A DNA stretch of 40,118 nucleotides from Actinomycetes bacterium (GCA_025964575.1 JAOPYO010000465.1:1-40118); one strand, 5' to 3'. Shown: positions 8,386 through 17,189, numbered from the stretch's first letter. Numbers and translations: made by a program. Notes: generated from the sequence alone by a model not told the origin.

Positions 8386-8399
8386 GGCGAAATATCGCC
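8386..8399. promoter_or_regulatory. Short inverted repeat just before pucR-type gene
   Basis: GGCGA-AATA-TCGCC is a perfect 5-bp inverted repeat ending nine bases before the ATG at 8409. It could be an autoregulatory site or a small hairpin in the leader. The evidence is position and symmetry only. Confidence 0.3.
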
Positions 8400-8408
8400 G
8401 TTCGTCTC

Positions 8409-9617
8409 ATGGTGAGCGTGGCCGGGCGGCGCCGTGCGGGGCGTGTTCAGCACCGTTCCGGAACGGCTCAGGAGTTCGAGCGCGAACTCAACGACCTGGC
8501 GCTCGGTGGCGACGGCTGGGGGATGGTCCTGGCCCGGCTGGCCGCGCAGACCGACCGGGTCTGCCGGTTGATCGGCGTGCACGGAGGGGTCTTCCACGCC
8601 ACCGACGGAAGTACGGCGGCGATGGTCCCCACCGAGGTGGCCAGGGTCTTCGCCGAAGTCACCACCGACGACGGCCCGGGCACCACGACCGTCACCTGTG
8701 AGGACGGCTGGCGCGGGCGGGCGCTCGCGGTCCGGGCCGGGCGCCGCAGGGTCGGCCTGCTCCTGCTCGCCGAGCCGGCGGACCGCCCGCTGCCCGGGGA
8801 TGCGCTGCCGTACCTGTTCGCCGCCTCGACGGCCGTCGCCATCGTCGCGGTCCAGCGTGACGCGGCGGCGGTCGCGCGGTCGGAGACCGCCGAGCGGCTG
8901 ATCGACGAGCTCCGGTACGGCCCGTTGCGCGGCGAGGAGGAGGTCACCCGTACCGCGGCCCGGTTCGGGCTGCGGCTGGACCTCCCGCACGCCGCCGCCG
9001 TCTTCTTCTACTCCGGATCCAACCGGCGCACCTGGTCGACCGCGCTGTCCTGGCTGGAGATGCCGGTCCAGGAGATCGACGGCCACGGCTGGGCCGTGCT
9101 GGGCGGCGACCTCCCCAAGGAGGTCTCCCGGATCCGGGTCAGGCTGCAGGGCATGGTGGGCGACGCGCCGGTACTGGCCGCCGTCGGCCCGGTCGTCACC
9201 GGACCGAACGAGACCGCCCGGTCCTTCCGCGACGCCGAGACCGTCCTGGACCTGCTGCGCCGCAGGCCGGGCGAGGCGGAACTGCTGCACTCCTCGCTGG
9301 GCCTGGCACAGCTGCTGCTCGCCATCCCGGCCGAGCGGCTGGACGCCTACGTCGTCCAGCAACTCGGCCCGCTGCTCGACCGCGCCGAGCTCATGGACAC
9401 CCTCGACGCCTGGCTCGCCACCAACGGCAGCCGGGCGGCGGTGGCCGAGCGCATGCACCTGCATCGCAACTCGGTCGGCTACCGGGTCGCGCAGATCCGC
9501 CAGCTGCTGGGCGCCGACCCGCTGGATCCGGCCATGGCCTCGCGGCTGCGCGCGGCCCTGATCGCCGGCGAGCTGCTGCAGATCCTCGCGGAGAAGGCTC
9601 GGACACAAACGCCGTAG
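8409..9617 (+). CDS. PucR/CdaR-type transcriptional regulator
   Basis: 402-aa regulator of the PucR family. The C-terminal helix-turn-helix is clear: LDAWLATNGSRAAVAERMHLHRNSVGYRVAQIRQLLG (about 332-368), the HTH_30 signature. The middle has the GGDEF-like/CdaR linker, and the N-terminal ~170 residues form a GAF-like sensory region. Family members control purine, sugar-acid or aromatic catabolism in response to substrates. It is divergent from the M20 amidohydrolase and upstream of the transport operon, so it probably controls one or both. The ATG at 8409 is the most upstream start; a later one is possible because the first 20 residues are poorly conserved-looking and rich in Arg/Gly. Confidence 0.87.
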   Translation: MVSVAGRRRAGRVQHRSGTAQEFERELNDLALGGDGWGMVLARLAAQTDRVCRLIGVHGGVFHATDGSTAAMVPTEVARVFAEVTTDDGPGTTTVTCEDGWRGRALAVRAGRRRVGLLLLAEPADRPLPGDALPYLFAASTAVAIVAVQRDAAAVARSETAERLIDELRYGPLRGEEEVTRTAARFGLRLDLPHAAAVFFYSGSNRRTWSTALSWLEMPVQEIDGHGWAVLGGDLPKEVSRIRVRLQGMVGDAPVLAAVGPVVTGPNETARSFRDAETVLDLLRRRPGEAELLHSSLGLAQLLLAIPAERLDAYVVQQLGPLLDRAELMDTLDAWLATNGSRAAVAERMHLHRNSVGYRVAQIRQLLGADPLDPAMASRLRAALIAGELLQILAEKARTQTP

Positions 9618-9662
9618 CGAGGCGTTGTGCTCTCGGCCCCGTGCCCGGCCCAGGCCACGGAT

Positions 9663-9692
9663 GCTCTGATTGCCAGACCAACAGACCAGAGC
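9663..9692. promoter_or_regulatory. Inverted repeat upstream of transport operon, candidate GntR operator
   Basis: GCTCTG (9663-9668) and CAGAGC (9687-9692) are perfect 6-bp arms; with mismatches the symmetry extends to 7 of 9. The inner part has a TTG-N6-CAA element (9670-9681). It lies 32-61 bases before the GTG start of the first operon gene. The FadR-type regulator encoded second in this operon could bind it. Confidence 0.4.
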
Positions 9693-9723
9693 AAAAGGCC
9701 AGGTCACCGGTGAGGGGAGCGCT

Positions 9724-10215
9724 GTGGGAGTCACACGCATGAACCACGCCGTGCTGTACGTGCGGGATGCGCGCAGGACGGCCGAGTTCTACCGGAACGT
9801 GCTGGACTTCACGACCGTCATCGAGGACGCGGATGGCGGGTTCGTGTTCCTGCGCGGGCCGGACTCGGACAACCACCACGACCTCGCGCTGTTCACCATC
9901 GGTACCGCGGCCGGTGACTCCGAGGCGGGCCGGAGAACCGTCGGGCTCTACCACATCGCCTGGGAGGTGCCCACCCTCGACGAGCTCGCCGCGGTGCGTG
10001 AGCGTCTGACCGAGGCCGGCGCGCTGATCGGCGCCAGCGACCACGGGGCCAACAAGAGCCTCTACGCGCGGGACCCGGACGACCTCGAATTCGAGGTGAT
10101 GTGGCTAGTGCCCGCCGAGTTCTGGGGCGCGGAGGAACATCAGGCCATCGTCCGGCCACTCGACCTGGACGGGGAGCGGAGCAGATTCGGCGCGCTGCTC
10201 GGAGACGCCCGGTGA
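9724..10215 (+). CDS. VOC (glyoxalase/extradiol dioxygenase) superfamily protein
   Basis: 163-aa vicinal-oxygen-chelate protein. The GTG start is chosen because GAGGGGAG (9712-9719) lies at correct spacing; the frame is open further upstream to a TTG but lacks a binding site there. Two beta-alpha-beta-beta-beta modules are seen, with probable metal ligands H8 (MNHAVLYV), H77 (LYHIAWEV) and E124 (DPDDLEFEV), as in type I extradiol dioxygenases. It could be a ring-cleaving dioxygenase or an isomerase/lyase; a catalytic dioxygenase role is not proven. First gene of the operon running to 17128; the GntR start overlaps its stop. Confidence 0.82.
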   Translation: MGVTRMNHAVLYVRDARRTAEFYRNVLDFTTVIEDADGGFVFLRGPDSDNHHDLALFTIGTAAGDSEAGRRTVGLYHIAWEVPTLDELAAVRERLTEAGALIGASDHGANKSLYARDPDDLEFEVMWLVPAEFWGAEEHQAIVRPLDLDGERSRFGALLGDAR

Positions 10216-10931
10216 CCGAGTCGCGGCCGAGGTTCGGGCCGGTGGTCCGGCGGATGGTCTCGGTGGAGGTCAGGGACGCCCTGGCCGGGAGCATCCGGAG
10301 CGGCTTCCTCACCCCGGGAGCACGGCTCCCCTCCGAGCGGGCCCTCTGCGAGGAGTTCGGAGTCGCCCGCACCTCGGTACGGGAGGCGGTGCAGAGCCTG
10401 GTCGCGCTGGGACAGATCCATAAACAGGGCAACCGTTTCTACGTCGTCGAGCGGCTCCCCGAGATCACCGTGCCGGCGGCCGACGAGCGCAAGATACGTG
10501 TCCGCGAGCTGTTCGAGGTGCGGAAGGTCATCGAGGTGGCCATTGCGGCCCGCGCCGCGGCCCGGGCGGACACCGCCCAGGTCGCCCAGATCGCCGCGGT
10601 GGCGGCCTCGTTCGGCCCGGGCATGACCCTGGCGGAGTTCCGTGAGCAGGATCGTCTCTTCCACTGGAGCATCGCCGGGGCCTGCGGGAACTCCGCGCTC
10701 CAGGAGCTGTACGGGAAGGTCCTGGACGCCGTCTTCGCCTCCGAGGAGTTCCGCGGGCTGCTCGCCGCCCAAGGCAACGCCGACGCGGTGCGCGACGTGA
10801 TCCGCGAGTCCGCGCAGGCCCATCGGTCGATCGCCGACGCCATCGCCGCCCGCGACATCGAACAGGCCGCCATGGCCGCCGAACGGCATCTCACCCAGGT
10901 CGAGCACTCGATGACCGACCTCATGTTCTGA
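10212..10931 (+). CDS. FadR-subfamily GntR transcriptional regulator
   Basis: 239-aa regulator. N-terminal winged helix (LPSERALCEEFGVARTSVREAVQSL, about 39-63), then an all-helical FCD ligand-binding domain (about 95-230) with the EQDRLFHWSIAGACGN segment that usually carries metal-binding His. The GTG start overlaps the preceding stop (GTGA). FCD regulators usually bind organic acids or sugar acids and repress a neighbouring catabolic operon. Its position as second gene suggests autoregulation of the transport operon, perhaps through the inverted repeat at 9663-9692. Confidence 0.88.
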   Translation: MTESRPRFGPVVRRMVSVEVRDALAGSIRSGFLTPGARLPSERALCEEFGVARTSVREAVQSLVALGQIHKQGNRFYVVERLPEITVPAADERKIRVRELFEVRKVIEVAIAARAAARADTAQVAQIAAVAASFGPGMTLAEFREQDRLFHWSIAGACGNSALQELYGKVLDAVFASEEFRGLLAAQGNADAVRDVIRESAQAHRSIADAIAARDIEQAAMAAERHLTQVEHSMTDLMF

Positions 10932-10942
10932 AGGGCAGACCC

Positions 10943-11311
10943 ATGATCCACTCCGACCCGCACGTCATGTTCTTCGACGAGGACGCGTTCACCGAGGTCA
11001 AGCCCGGTTTCCGGAGGCGCATCATCACCGGCGACGACCTGATGCTCTGCCTCTGGCGGATCCGGGAGGGCGTCGGCCCGACGCCGTACGACTGCCACCC
11101 CGACAACGAGCAGTTCGGCGTGATCCTCAAGGGCCAGTTGGACTTCCGGATCGGCTCGGACGAGCGCAGGCTGTTGGGTCCCGGCGACACCTACTGGGCG
11201 CCCAAGGGGTTCCTGCACGGGGACAGCCGGTTCATCGGCGACGCCGAACATGGGGAGACCTGGATCCTCGACATCTTCTCACCACCCCGAGAGGACTACC
11301 GCGACAACTGA
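10943..11311 (+). CDS. Cupin-domain protein
   Basis: 122-aa single-domain cupin. Motif 1 is CHPDNEQFGVILKGQLDFRIG (about 53-73) and motif 2 GDTYWAPKGFLHG (about 83-95), with His and Glu positions suited to one metal ion. Small cupins of this kind act as isomerases, lyases, dioxygenases or substrate-binding proteins in catabolic operons; the activity here is unknown. It starts 11 bases after the GntR stop (AAGGGCAG upstream of the ATG) and precedes the transporter lipoprotein gene. Confidence 0.8.
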   Translation: MIHSDPHVMFFDEDAFTEVKPGFRRRIITGDDLMLCLWRIREGVGPTPYDCHPDNEQFGVILKGQLDFRIGSDERRLLGPGDTYWAPKGFLHGDSRFIGDAEHGETWILDIFSPPREDYRDN

Positions 11312-11374
11312 GTCGCGGAGGGCAGCAGTGCGCGGCCGCCGGACCGCGGATCGAGGGGGACCGGCACAGATCGA

Positions 11375-11397
11375 GTACGGCCCGTACGGGGCCGTAC
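11375..11397 (+). other. Perfect 9-bp stem hairpin between cupin and lipoprotein genes
   Basis: GTACGGCCC (11375-11383), loop GTACG, GGGCCGTAC (11389-11397). It ends 25 bases before the start of the substrate-binding lipoprotein. It could shield the downstream mRNA from decay, weaken read-through, or be a DNA operator. Transporter binding proteins often need more product than their partners, which such an element can achieve; this is inference. Confidence 0.5.
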
Positions 11398-11422
11398 CCC
11401 CACTCAGCAGAGGCAGCTGCAG

Positions 11423-12487
11423 ATGAACTCTCAGACCCGGGCAGCGATCGCCGCCCTCATCGTGCCCGCCCTGATCGTCACGGGGTGTGCCAAGAAGAAG
11501 ACCGACGCCACGTCGGCGCCGAGCACCGGCGCCGCGGCCACCAAGGGCCAGCCTGACGTGAACGGTGACGGAAAGGTCGTCATCGGCGTCATGAGCCCCG
11601 GGGACACCCACGACAACGGCTACTACGAGAGCTTCGTCGCGGAGGCGGACTCCTACGCCAAGCAGAACGGCTGGGAGGTCCGTACCGTCGACAAGATCAA
11701 CCCCTCGGACGCCGTCAACCAGGCCCGTAACCTGTGCCGGCAGCGGGTGGACCTCATCGCGATCGGCGCGAGCGAGCTCAAGGACGCCCTCTCCGCCGCA
11801 CCCGAACCGGCGTGCAAGGGCATCAACTGGTACATCAGTGCGGGCGTCGGAGTCCAGCAGACCCCCTACTTCGCCCAGTCCAAGGACTTCGTCAACGAGT
11901 CCCTCTACGCCGCCGGCTACGCCGCGGGCCTGATCCTGAAGCAGAACGGCGGGACCAAGGCCGGCTACATCACCGGCCCCGAGCTCGACTTCTCCAAGCA
12001 GGCGGCCAAGGCCTACGCCGTCGGGCTGAAGGCCGTCGTCCCAGGCGCCGAGGTGATCACCACCTACACCGGCGACTTCGACGATTCGGCCAAGGCCAAG
12101 GAGGCCGCACGGGCCCAGCTCGGCAAGGGCGTGAAAATCCTCTACCCCTACCTCGGAGGGGCCACCGACGCGGTGACCGCCCTGGCCAACGCGGCGAAGG
12201 TGCCGGTGCTCACCCCGGGTACCGACCGGTGCACCGACCCGACCGCCAAGTACGCGATCTCGGTCATCTTCAGCCCGGGCGCCTACTTCGCCGCGTCACT
12301 GCAGGACTTCAAGGCCGGCACCCTGAAGATGGGTGAGGCCCGGGCCTTCCACCTGGGCAAGGACCCGGTGCCGACGGTGAAGTTCTGTCAGCCGCAGGGC
12401 GACCAGCAGCAGCAGCTCGACCAGGTCATGAAGGACATGGGCAGCGGCAAGCTGAACGTCGACAGCGTCATCTCCGCCGCGAAGTGA
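11423..12487 (+). CDS. BMP-family substrate-binding lipoprotein of ABC importer
   Basis: 354-aa extracytoplasmic lipoprotein. The signal peptide runs to a lipobox VTGC with the lipidated Cys at 22. The rest fits the BMP/Med/TmpC family (type I periplasmic fold): VVIGVMSPGDTHDNGYYESF, NPSDAVNQARNLCRQRVDLIAIGASE, GYAAGLILKQN. Characterised BMP proteins bind purine nucleosides or related ligands, which suggests a nucleoside-like cargo here, though some members bind other small molecules. It is followed at once by the ATPase and two permeases, a complete NupABC-type system. No Asp/Phe ligand residue assignment is attempted. Confidence 0.9.
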   Translation: MNSQTRAAIAALIVPALIVTGCAKKKTDATSAPSTGAAATKGQPDVNGDGKVVIGVMSPGDTHDNGYYESFVAEADSYAKQNGWEVRTVDKINPSDAVNQARNLCRQRVDLIAIGASELKDALSAAPEPACKGINWYISAGVGVQQTPYFAQSKDFVNESLYAAGYAAGLILKQNGGTKAGYITGPELDFSKQAAKAYAVGLKAVVPGAEVITTYTGDFDDSAKAKEAARAQLGKGVKILYPYLGGATDAVTALANAAKVPVLTPGTDRCTDPTAKYAISVIFSPGAYFAASLQDFKAGTLKMGEARAFHLGKDPVPTVKFCQPQGDQQQQLDQVMKDMGSGKLNVDSVISAAK

Positions 12488-12497
12488 GCTGCGGGAC

Positions 12498-14072
12498 ATG
12501 ACATCCGGGATCACGGGCGCCGCGGCGGTCACCGCCGCGGCCCCGGCCGTGCAGATGCAGGACGTCACCAAGTGCTTCGGCAAGGTGGTCGCCTGCGACC
12601 GTGTCGGGCTGACCGTGGATCGTGGCGAGATCCATGGGCTGCTCGGCCAGAACGGCGCGGGCAAGAGCACACTGATGAAGATCCTGCTCGGGCTGGTCAT
12701 GGCGGACACCGGGCGGATCCTGGTGAACGGTCGACCGACCGCCATCACCGACCCGCTGGTCGCCGCCCAGGCGGGAATCTCCATGGTGCACCAGCACTTC
12801 AGCCTGGTGCCGGCGCTGAGGGTCTGGGAGAACGTGACCCTCGGTGAACGCCGCGGCGTCGACCGGGACCGGTCCCGGCGGCTGGTCCGCGAGGTCGGCG
12901 AACGGTACGGCCTCGAGGTCGATCCGGACGCCCGGGTCGCGGACCTGTCGACCGGGCAGCGGCAACGCGTCGAGATCATCAAGTGCCTGCGGCGCGACCC
13001 CTCGCTGCTCATCCTGGACGAGCCCACGTCGATGCTCACGCTCGCCGAGTCCCGGGAGCTGTTCACCGTGCTGCGCCGCGCGGTCCGGGACGAGGACAAG
13101 ACCGTCATCCTGATCAGCCACAAGCTGGACGAGATCGTGCACGCCACCGACCGGGTGACGATCATGCGGGGAGGCGCGGTCGTCGGCCGGCGCGAGACCG
13201 CGGCCACCGACGTCCGTGAACTCGCCCGCGAGATGGTCGGCCGGGAACTGTCCAAATGGACCGCCGCCTCGGCGGTCGGCACCCTGGACGCCCTGGTCTC
13301 ACCCACGGCCGATCGGGCGGTCGCCGATGAGGTACGGCTGCGGATCACCGACGCGCACGCCACCGCGCCGGACGGGCGGCCGCTGCTGCGCGGCCTGTCG
13401 CTGGAGGTCCGGGCCGGGGAGATCCTCGGCCTCGCCGGGGTCGAGGGCAACGGGCAGACGGCGGTCGGCGACCTGCTGTCCAGCCTGCTGGAACTCGACC
13501 GGGGCTCGGTCGAGGTGTGCGGCTCGGCGGTGCCGCCGGGCCGCCCCGGTGCCATGCACGCGGCCGGAGTCGGGGTCGTCCCTGAGGACCGGCACGTGTC
13601 CGGGTGCGTCCTGGACATGAGCGTGGGGGAGAACCTCGTGCTCGCCGACCTCGGCCGCGTGTCGGGGCGGGGCTTCGTCAGCCCACGCCGGCTCAGGGCC
13701 CACGCCGAGGGCCTGATCCGCGAGTTCGACATCTCGGTGCCGTCACCGGACACCCCCATGCGGCTGCTGTCAGGCGGCAACCAGCAGAAGGTCGTGCTCG
13801 CCCGCGAGCTGGCCGGCGACCCCAAGGTTCTGGTCGTCGCACAGCCCACCCGGGGACTGGACGTCGGCGCCATCGAATACCTGACCGAGCGCGTCTACGA
13901 TGCCGCGAAGAGCGGGATCGCGGTGCTGCTGATCTCCACGGAGCTGGAGGAGATCCTCACCCTCGCGCACCGGGTCGCGGTGATCCACCGGGGCGCCGTG
14001 GTCGGGGAGATGAACCGCGCCGAGGTCGACGTCGAACGCCTCGGGCTGATGATGGGGGGACAGGCCGCATGA
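12498..14072 (+). CDS. ABC importer ATP-binding protein, two fused ATPase domains
   Basis: 524-aa energising subunit with two ATPase domains in one chain, as in the nucleoside importers of the YufO/NupB type. First domain: Walker A GQNGAGKST (50-58), signature LSTGQRQRVEI, Walker B LLILDEPTS. The second domain has the degenerate Walker A (GVEGNGQT), signature LSGGNQQKVVLAREL and the AQPTRGLDVGA form of Walker B, which is normal for this subfamily and means the second site is probably weak or inactive. Starts 10 bases after the lipoprotein stop; the next gene overlaps its end (ATGA). Confidence 0.93.
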   Translation: MTSGITGAAAVTAAAPAVQMQDVTKCFGKVVACDRVGLTVDRGEIHGLLGQNGAGKSTLMKILLGLVMADTGRILVNGRPTAITDPLVAAQAGISMVHQHFSLVPALRVWENVTLGERRGVDRDRSRRLVREVGERYGLEVDPDARVADLSTGQRQRVEIIKCLRRDPSLLILDEPTSMLTLAESRELFTVLRRAVRDEDKTVILISHKLDEIVHATDRVTIMRGGAVVGRRETAATDVRELAREMVGRELSKWTAASAVGTLDALVSPTADRAVADEVRLRITDAHATAPDGRPLLRGLSLEVRAGEILGLAGVEGNGQTAVGDLLSSLLELDRGSVEVCGSAVPPGRPGAMHAAGVGVVPEDRHVSGCVLDMSVGENLVLADLGRVSGRGFVSPRRLRAHAEGLIREFDISVPSPDTPMRLLSGGNQQKVVLARELAGDPKVLVVAQPTRGLDVGAIEYLTERVYDAAKSGIAVLLISTELEEILTLAHRVAVIHRGAVVGEMNRAEVDVERLGLMMGGQAA

Positions 14073-15193
14073 CCCAGGCCACCGCTTCGTTCGCCGGAGT
14101 CAGGTTTCCCCGGTCGTCCGGCTGGGGCGCCACTCTCGGGCTCTACGCCGCCTCGCTGGGTGGCGCCCTGCTGCTCGTCGCCGTGCTCGTGACCGTCAGT
14201 GGCTACTCCGCCTGGGACACCCTCCTGGCGCTCTACCAGGGCAGTCTGCAGGGCGGCGCGTCGATCGGCCTCACGATCGACGAGGCCGCCCCGCTGCTGC
14301 TGGTCGCCATGGGCTCGATCATCTGCACCCAGGCCGGCATCTTCAACATCGGGCAGGAGGGACAGCTGGTCATCGGCGCGATGACCGGCGCGGCGATCGC
14401 GATGTACTGCCCGGGGCCGGGGCCGCTGGTGCTCGTCGCCGCGCTCTGCGGGGCGGCGGCCGGCGGCGCGGCCTGGGCCGGGATCGCGGGCCTGCTCTAC
14501 TACTGGCGCAGGGTCGACGTCGTCATCTGCTCGCTGCTGCTGGTCTTCGTGGCCATGCAGGTCGTCTCGTTCGCGGTGAGCAGGCCGTACCTCCTCCAGG
14601 AGACGGCGGTCTCCGGCCAGACGCTCATCCCGGAGTCCGACCTGCTGCCTTCGAGTGAACGGCTGCCCCGGCTCGGCTCGTACCCGGATCTGAACGTCGG
14701 CACCGGCGTCTTCGTCGCGCTCGCGCTCACCCTCCTGGCCGCGCTGGCGCTCCGGTACGGGCGCTGGGGATTCCGGCTGCGGATGCTCGGCCACAATCCC
14801 ACGGCCGCGCGCCGCGCGGGCGTCCGGGCGGCCCTGCTCGGCACCGGGGCGGTGGTGCTGTCCGGCGCCTTCGCCGGTCTGGCCGGCGGGGTCATGCTGA
14901 CCGGCAGCTCGTACCGGATCCAGGATGGGTTCGCCGACAACGTCGGCTGGGAGGGGCTCCTTGTGGCGCTCATGGCGCGCAACCGCCCGGCGTTCGCCGT
15001 GCCGGTGGCGCTGTTCTTCGGCGGGTTGCGCGCAGGTGGCGGCTTCCTCGCCTCCACCGGGGTGCCCCGGTATCTGGTGTCGATGATGACGGCCCTTCTG
15101 GTTCTGGCCGCGGTGTTCCCCGTGGCGTTCCAGGAGGCCCGTCGGTTCCAGCGCGGCAGGGCAGCGGCCCGCGCCGCCGCGGCGGGGAGGTGA
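14069..15193 (+). CDS. ABC importer permease 1 (YufP/NupP type)
   Basis: 374-aa inner-membrane permease of the BPD_transp_2 (branched-chain/nucleoside) family, with about eight hydrophobic segments. Typical segments: IDEAAPLLLVAMGSIICTQAGIFNIGQEGQLVIGA and RYGRWGFRLRMLGHNPTAARRAGV, the latter being the cytoplasmic coupling region. The ATG overlaps the ATPase stop. The N-terminal 30 residues are hydrophilic with FAGVRFPRSSGW and may be cytosolic. Partner of the permease directly downstream. Confidence 0.9.
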   Translation: MTQATASFAGVRFPRSSGWGATLGLYAASLGGALLLVAVLVTVSGYSAWDTLLALYQGSLQGGASIGLTIDEAAPLLLVAMGSIICTQAGIFNIGQEGQLVIGAMTGAAIAMYCPGPGPLVLVAALCGAAAGGAAWAGIAGLLYYWRRVDVVICSLLLVFVAMQVVSFAVSRPYLLQETAVSGQTLIPESDLLPSSERLPRLGSYPDLNVGTGVFVALALTLLAALALRYGRWGFRLRMLGHNPTAARRAGVRAALLGTGAVVLSGAFAGLAGGVMLTGSSYRIQDGFADNVGWEGLLVALMARNRPAFAVPVALFFGGLRAGGGFLASTGVPRYLVSMMTALLVLAAVFPVAFQEARRFQRGRAAARAAAAGR

Positions 15194-15197
15194 GCGG

Positions 15198-16103
15198 ATG
15201 AACGATCTCGAACTGATCGCGTCCAGCGCGGTACGGCTGAGCCTGCCACTGGCCTTCGCCGCGGTGGGGGAGTACGTCGCCGAACGCGCGGGGACGCTCA
15301 ACATCTCGGTCGAGGCCATGATGCTGGGCGGCTCGTTCTGCGCGGTGGCCGGGGCGTCGGCCACCGGCTCGGCGAGTCTCGGGCTGCTGTTCGGCATCGC
15401 CGCCGGGCTGGCGGTCGCGTTCGTGCACGGCAACTTCAGCCACCGGCTGGCCGTCAACACCTACGTCGTCGGGCTCACCCTCAACGTGCTGGTGCTCGGC
15501 CTGACCAGCTTCCTCAACGAGTCGTCGAAGGCCACACCTCACCAGGTCGACACCCTGAACATTCCCGTGCTGTCGGACCTGCCCCTCCTCGGGCCCGTGC
15601 TGTTCGCGCACCGCTGGCCCGCGTACCTGCTCCTCGCGGTCGTGCCGCTCGTCTGGTGGCTGGTGCGGCGCAGCCGGTGGGGCCTGGAGATCCGGGCCGC
15701 CGGGGAGAGCCCGCAGTCCGCCGACGTCAGCGGCGTCGACGTCAACAAGCGACGCCGTCAGGCCCTGCTGGTCTGTGGGCTGCTGGCCGGGCTGGGCGGC
15801 GCCTATCTGACGGTCGGCGAGGTCGGCAGCTTCAACCAGAACGTGACGGCCGGCCGCGGCTACATCGTGATCGCCGCGGTCATCTTCGGCGGCTGGACGC
15901 TCCGCGGCACACTCGCGGGCTGCCTGCTGTTCGGCGCCACTGACGCGCTCCGGCTGGCGCTGCCCGCGCTCGGCTACGCCCTCAACCCGCAACTGCTCAT
16001 CTCCGCGCCCTACCTGCTCGCGCTGATCGCGATGCTGGTCTTCGCCAAGGGCCGGCACGGCCCCGCCGCGCTGGGCACTCCGTTCATCCGGGGGATCACG
16101 TGA
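15198..16103 (+). CDS. ABC importer permease 2 (YufQ/NupQ type)
   Basis: 301-aa second permease, BPD_transp_2 family, about eight membrane segments. Family signature AERAGTLNISVEAMMLGGSFCAV near the N-terminus, and RRSRWGLEIRAAGESPQSADVSGVDVNKRR as coupling loop. Five bases separate it from permease 1, and its stop overlaps the GTG of the MDR gene. The two different permeases plus one double ATPase make the usual BMP-type importer. Confidence 0.9.
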   Translation: MNDLELIASSAVRLSLPLAFAAVGEYVAERAGTLNISVEAMMLGGSFCAVAGASATGSASLGLLFGIAAGLAVAFVHGNFSHRLAVNTYVVGLTLNVLVLGLTSFLNESSKATPHQVDTLNIPVLSDLPLLGPVLFAHRWPAYLLLAVVPLVWWLVRRSRWGLEIRAAGESPQSADVSGVDVNKRRRQALLVCGLLAGLGGAYLTVGEVGSFNQNVTAGRGYIVIAAVIFGGWTLRGTLAGCLLFGATDALRLALPALGYALNPQLLISAPYLLALIAMLVFAKGRHGPAALGTPFIRGIT

Positions 16104-17128
16104 AAGCCATCGTTCACGCCGAGCACGGCGGGCCGGAAGTGCTGCGCGCCGCCGTGCTCCCCGATCCCGCACCCGGACCCCTCGAGGTGCTGGTGGCGGT
16201 CCGGGCAGCCGCGCTCAACCGGCTCGACCTGCTGCAGCGGCGCGGCCCGGGGCTGCTGCCGGGCTTCACTCTGCCGCACGTGCCGGGGATGGACGTGGCC
16301 GGTGAGATCGTCGCGGCCGGTGCCTCGGCTGCTCGGCGGGTGGGGGAGCGGGTCGTGGTCAACCCGGCGCTGCCGTGTGGCCGCTGTGAACTCTGCCGGG
16401 CCGGAGACGACACGTTCTGTGGCTCAATGGAGATCGTCGGCGGTAACCGGCAGGGCGGCTACGCCGAACTCCTCGCCGTACCGGCGCAGCATGTCCACGC
16501 CATCCCGGACGGCGTCTCCTACGAGGAGGCCGCGGGCCTGCCGACGGTGTACGGAACCGCCTGGCAGGCGCTGGTGGTGAAGGGCGGCCTGCGTTCCGGC
16601 GAGACCGTCGTGATCCACGGCGCCGGCAGCGGACTGTCGATCGCCGCCGCGCAGATCGCCGCCCGCCTCGGCGCCACCGCCATCGTCACCTCCGGGTCGC
16701 CCGACAAGCTGCGCCGGATGGCCGGGATCGGCGTCCCGCACCTGATCGACCACCGCACCCAGGACCTGGCCGCGACGGTCCGCGAACTGACCCGCGGACG
16801 CGGCGCCGACCTCGTCTTCGACCACGTCGGGCCCGCGCTGTTCGAGGCTTCGCTGGCCTCGCTCCGGCTCCGCGGCCGGCTGGTGTTCTGCGGCAACACC
16901 ACCGGCACGCATGTCTCTCTCGACCTCGTCGACGCCTTCCGGCGCGGCATCACGCTGATCGGGGCGGAGTCGTACGGCACGGCCGAGTTCGGCCGGATGC
17001 TCTCGTGGTACTGGACCGCCGGATGCAAGCCGGTCGCCGACTCCGTCTACGGGCTCGGCGAGGCCGCCGCCGCGCATGCCCGCCTGGAGAGCGGGGACGC
17101 CTTCGGCAAAATACTGCTGATCCCCTGA
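16100..17128 (+). CDS. Medium-chain (MDR) alcohol dehydrogenase/quinone-oxidoreductase-like protein
   Basis: 342-aa NAD(P)H-dependent MDR enzyme. The structural zinc loop is kept (CGRCELCRAGDDTFC), but the catalytic zinc Cys is not: the expected position reads AALNRLDLLQRRG. The dinucleotide site is GAGSGLSIAAAQIAARLG. This mix, structural zinc without catalytic Cys, is found in a known subgroup of MDR proteins between zinc alcohol dehydrogenases and quinone oxidoreductases. The GTG start overlaps the permease stop; it is the last gene of the transport operon. It probably reduces or oxidises a pathway intermediate. Confidence 0.83.
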   Translation: MKAIVHAEHGGPEVLRAAVLPDPAPGPLEVLVAVRAAALNRLDLLQRRGPGLLPGFTLPHVPGMDVAGEIVAAGASAARRVGERVVVNPALPCGRCELCRAGDDTFCGSMEIVGGNRQGGYAELLAVPAQHVHAIPDGVSYEEAAGLPTVYGTAWQALVVKGGLRSGETVVIHGAGSGLSIAAAQIAARLGATAIVTSGSPDKLRRMAGIGVPHLIDHRTQDLAATVRELTRGRGADLVFDHVGPALFEASLASLRLRGRLVFCGNTTGTHVSLDLVDAFRRGITLIGAESYGTAEFGRMLSWYWTAGCKPVADSVYGLGEAAAAHARLESGDAFGKILLIP

Positions 17129-17189
17129 CGGTCGTGGATGCGCTCGCGGTGCTCGCCGTGGGCGTCGCGGCCGGCCTAGCTCCTCCAAA

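Noticed and set aside
9670..9723. Upstream TTG start for the VOC protein
   Set aside because: It has no ribosome-binding site and covers the inverted repeat; GTG 9724 has GAGGGGAG at correct distance.
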